Part shown: positions 62,166 to 64,000 of the stretch, one piece after another | Layout: every line of letters starts with the position of its first letter | Numbering within the stretch: position 1 is the stretch's first letter | Assembly (NCBI GenBank): GCA_964460115.1 | Contig: CAYWPR010000001.1 | Coordinates: forward strand, 186,001-250,000 | Direction of reading: 5' to 3' | Length of the DNA: 64,000 nucleotides | Source: JAEUJZ01 sp964460115 | GTDB lineage: Bacteria; Myxococcota_A; Polyangia; Palsa-1104; JAEUJZ01 | Notes under the pieces: generated by a model | What the model was told of the DNA's origin: nothing | Seen by the model: the letters and a program-made list of their open reading frames with translations, nothing else | Databases searched by the model: none | Program-made: the position numbers and the translations under genes

Positions 62166-63371
62166 ATGAATGAGGTTCTTGTGACCGGGCTTGGGGTGTT
62201 CAGTGCGCTCGGGCCGGATGCTGCGGCATTTGCCGCCGGGCTGCGGCACGGAAACAGCGGAATCAGCAAACTGACGCTGTTTGATACAAGCGGTTGCCGC
62301 AGCCAGCTTGGAGCGCAAGCACAAGAACCGACATTTGCACCCTCTTGTGTACTGCCCGGACAAACTTCGCGCCCTGATCGCTTCGGCCTCGCCGCGGCGC
62401 TGGAAGCCGTGCAGCATGCCGGGCTTGCAAAAGAGGATCTGCGCCATAGCGCCGTCATATTTGGCACTGGTTGCGGCGGCGCGACCGAGACCGGAAACTA
62501 CCTGTGCGATCTTCTGGCCGGAGGCTCCCCTGCGGCGCGAAATCTGGTGGTGCACCAGCCGGCCTCGGTGACCGACTTGGTCGCTCGCATGCTTGGCGCC
62601 GCTGGACCGCGATCGACGGTGATGACCGCTTGCTCGTCTTCGGCCATCGCCATCAGCCAAGCGCGCGATCTGATTTTGCTTGGCCAGACCGATATCGCCA
62701 TATGCGGCGGCGCCGAAGGCTTGTGCCAGTTGACCACCGCGGGATTCTCGGCCTTGCGCGCAAGTTCGGCCGAGCCGTGCCGGCCTTTTGACAAGGACCG
62801 CAAAGGATTAAACCTTGGCGAAGGCGCGGCCGTGCTGGTCCTGGAATCCGCTGAGCGAGCGCGGCGGCGGGGCGCTCGCCCACTGGCCCGGCTGATCGGT
62901 GCCGGCTTAAGCTGCGACGCCTATCACATGACCGCGCCCGAGCCGCGAGGACAGGGCGCACTTTTGGCCATGCGTGCGGCTTGTGCCGATGCCGGCATTT
63001 CCGCAGAAGCCATCGACTACATCAACGCCCATGGCACTGGAACGCCGCATAACGACGCGGCCGAGACCACAGCCGTGCGCAGCTTGCTGAAAGAGCGCTG
63101 CGGACGTGTGCCGCTAAGCTCGATCAAGTCGATGGTCGGTCATACTCTGGGCGCCGCCGGAGCCATTGAAGCCGCGGCATCCATCTTGTCGCTTTTGCAG
63201 GGATTTTTGCCAGCCACAGTCAATCTGACCACACCCGATCCGGCCTTTGGCGACCCCGCCGACTTTGACTTTATTCGCGGCGCCGCCCGTCCGTGCGCTG
63301 TGGACATCGTCATGTCGTCGAGCTTTGCCTTCGGCGGCAACAATGCCGTGCTGCTTTTTGCGCGCGCGTAG
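62166..63371 (+). CDS. Beta-ketoacyl-ACP synthase (FabF/FabB type)
   Basis: 401 residues from ATG 62166, which has GAGGGG upstream; the frame is open to 62085 but without support. Catalytic residues are the Cys in TACSSS (residue 156) and His in NAHGTGTPHND (289) and VGHTLGAAGA (326). It condenses malonyl-ACP with an acyl-ACP. Other hallmarks are ICGGAEG, RPFDKDRKGLNLGEGAAVLV and SSFAFGGNNAVLLF. It may belong to fatty acid synthesis or to a secondary pathway; no acyl carrier protein or other fab gene is adjacent. A weakly conserved TGCGG near residue 102 and Cys-rich N-terminus differ from housekeeping FabF. Confidence 0.92.
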   Translation: MNEVLVTGLGVFSALGPDAAAFAAGLRHGNSGISKLTLFDTSGCRSQLGAQAQEPTFAPSCVLPGQTSRPDRFGLAAALEAVQHAGLAKEDLRHSAVIFGTGCGGATETGNYLCDLLAGGSPAARNLVVHQPASVTDLVARMLGAAGPRSTVMTACSSSAIAISQARDLILLGQTDIAICGGAEGLCQLTTAGFSALRASSAEPCRPFDKDRKGLNLGEGAAVLVLESAERARRRGARPLARLIGAGLSCDAYHMTAPEPRGQGALLAMRAACADAGISAEAIDYINAHGTGTPHNDAAETTAVRSLLKERCGRVPLSSIKSMVGHTLGAAGAIEAAASILSLLQGFLPATVNLTTPDPAFGDPADFDFIRGAARPCAVDIVMSSSFAFGGNNAVLLFARA

Positions 63372-63413
63372 CGCGTCAAAAGCGACCTGCGGAATTCGCC
63401 AAAAGAAGAACTT

Positions 63414-63920
63414 TTAACGATTTCCCCAAGGAGATCGGCCCAAAAGGACCAGGTAAAGCTGGTGCGAATCGACGACACGTACCGTCATTCCGCCAAAGGT
63501 GATCTGCTCTCCAACCTTCAGCGGCACCGGCTGCGATGCCGGAATTTGCATCGAATCGATGAAGGTATGATTGTGAGAGTTCAGATCAATCACCACCCAA
63601 CTGCCGTTCGACTCGCGTCGGATGTGCGCATGCAACTTAGAAACCGACGGATTGCGCAAAACCACGTCGCAGTTGCGTGCCCTTCCTATCGAGATACGAT
63701 CCGAGTATGGGTTGGTCGGTGCTTTGACAAGTGGAACCACTCGCAGTTCGCTTGTCGGCTTCTTCCGCGCTGTGTCTTTTGAGACGATCTGGGTGGCAAA
63801 CGAAGATGCCCCTAGGGGGTCGATGGTCTCATAAAACAGCAGAAACAAATGCGGGAAGCGCGACGCGAACTCGTCGGAACTAAGTTTGCTGGCAAGCTCG
63901 CTGAGTTCGCTTATCTCCAT
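63414..63920 (-). CDS. FHA-domain protein
   Basis: 168 residues. The FHA domain covers about residues 55-155: IGRARNCDVVLRNPSVSKLH, then AHI, DLNSHNHTFIDSMQIP and a final beta strand region. It binds phosphothreonine peptides. The first 50 residues are helical (ISELSELASKLSSDEF). The protein lacks any kinase, phosphatase or transcription domain, so it is a signalling adaptor for a Ser/Thr kinase. A dyad overlaps its start codon. It is convergent with the ketoacyl synthase gene. Confidence 0.83.
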   Translation of the reverse strand: MEISELSELASKLSSDEFASRFPHLFLLFYETIDPLGASSFATQIVSKDTARKKPTSELRVVPLVKAPTNPYSDRISIGRARNCDVVLRNPSVSKLHAHIRRESNGSWVVIDLNSHNHTFIDSMQIPASQPVPLKVGEQITFGGMTVRVVDSHQLYLVLLGRSPWGNR

Positions 63921-63937
63921 ACCATTGTTAATGGTAT
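63919..63937. promoter_or_regulatory. Inverted repeat at the FHA gene start, candidate operator
   Basis: ATACCATT (63919-63926) and AATGGTAT (63930-63937), perfect 8-bp arms with a 3-nt spacer. It overlaps the start codon of the FHA gene on the minus strand, a position at which a repressor or leader structure could act. No companion regulator is known here. Confidence 0.4.
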
Positions 63938-64000
63938 CACGATCGATATGCAGAAAGAATACTTCCTGTACCGCTTCCTTACTTCTGAGCGGTGTCGTCT

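Noticed and set aside
63948..64000. Plus-strand start codon reading open to the end of the window
   Set aside because: Only about 17 codons are visible, there is no ribosome site, and a second frame from 63931 is equally open.

Overview
The window looks like chromosomal DNA of a Myxococcota-type (deltaproteobacterial) Gram-negative bacterium, probably an uncultured lineage. The evidence is the gene mix: Ser/Thr kinases (one fused to an AAA ATPase and TPR-like repeats), two sigma-54 activators (one with an FHA domain), an FHA-only protein, many Cys-rich lipoproteins, a thioester alpha-2-macroglobulin, an OmpA protein with a poly-proline linker, TonB and OmpA barrels, and AccA, LeuS and ThrS of bacterial type. 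The base composition is GC-rich. No rRNA, tRNA or CRISPR array was seen.

Layout. 1-9.4 kb: the end of an outer-membrane barrel gene, a TonB-dependent receptor, an MBL-fold hydrolase (minus strand), hutU overlapping a chemoreceptor gene, and a lipoprotein. 9.4-13.4 kb: trxB, then a zinc-ribbon protein, a homoserine-kinase-like enzyme and accA, with a UPF0262 protein convergent to them. 13.5-16.6 kb: a lipoprotein and an OmpA-family protein (minus). 16.9-24.5 kb: leuS, a radical-SAM/DUF2344 fusion and a 5'-nucleotidase-like lipoprotein, tightly packed. 24.5-30.7 kb: alpha-2-macroglobulin and hutH (minus).

30.7-35.2 kb is an accessory island whose genes lie almost entirely on the minus strand. 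It holds a catalytically altered mini-resolvase, a large serine recombinase broken by one in-frame TAA, a ribbon-helix-helix protein, an AT-rich gene encoding an internally duplicated protein, a solo ParB-like protein and a ParE-type toxin-antitoxin pair. At its hutH edge are two adjacent perfect hairpins and long G runs. It is followed by a PstS-like secreted protein paired with a small secreted protein.

37-42.2 kb: a singleton protein with two tandem contractile-tail tube (gp19-like) domains, then rpoN, long-form hpf, ptsN and hprK, a nitrogen-PTS/sigma-54 cluster. It faces a sigma-54 response regulator and a zinc-ribbon Ser/Thr kinase. 45-56 kb: a repeat-bearing secreted protein, a NUDIX hydrolase, a GNAT acetyltransferase, a giant kinase-ATPase, a Cys-rich lipoprotein with a CXXCH site, msrA, an FHA sigma-54 activator and a CX4CH lipoprotein. 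56.3-62.1 kb: a probable minus-strand operon of VanY-like peptidase, esterase, degenerate xanthine-dehydrogenase-like protein, thrS (no TGS domain) and rpiA. 62.2-64 kb: a FabF-type ketoacyl synthase and an FHA protein.

The most unusual items are the duplicated island protein, whose two repeat cores differ almost only at silent positions; the two-domain tube protein without other tail genes; the decayed recombinase with its mini-resolvase partner; and the xanthine-dehydrogenase-like protein that has lost its active-site motifs.
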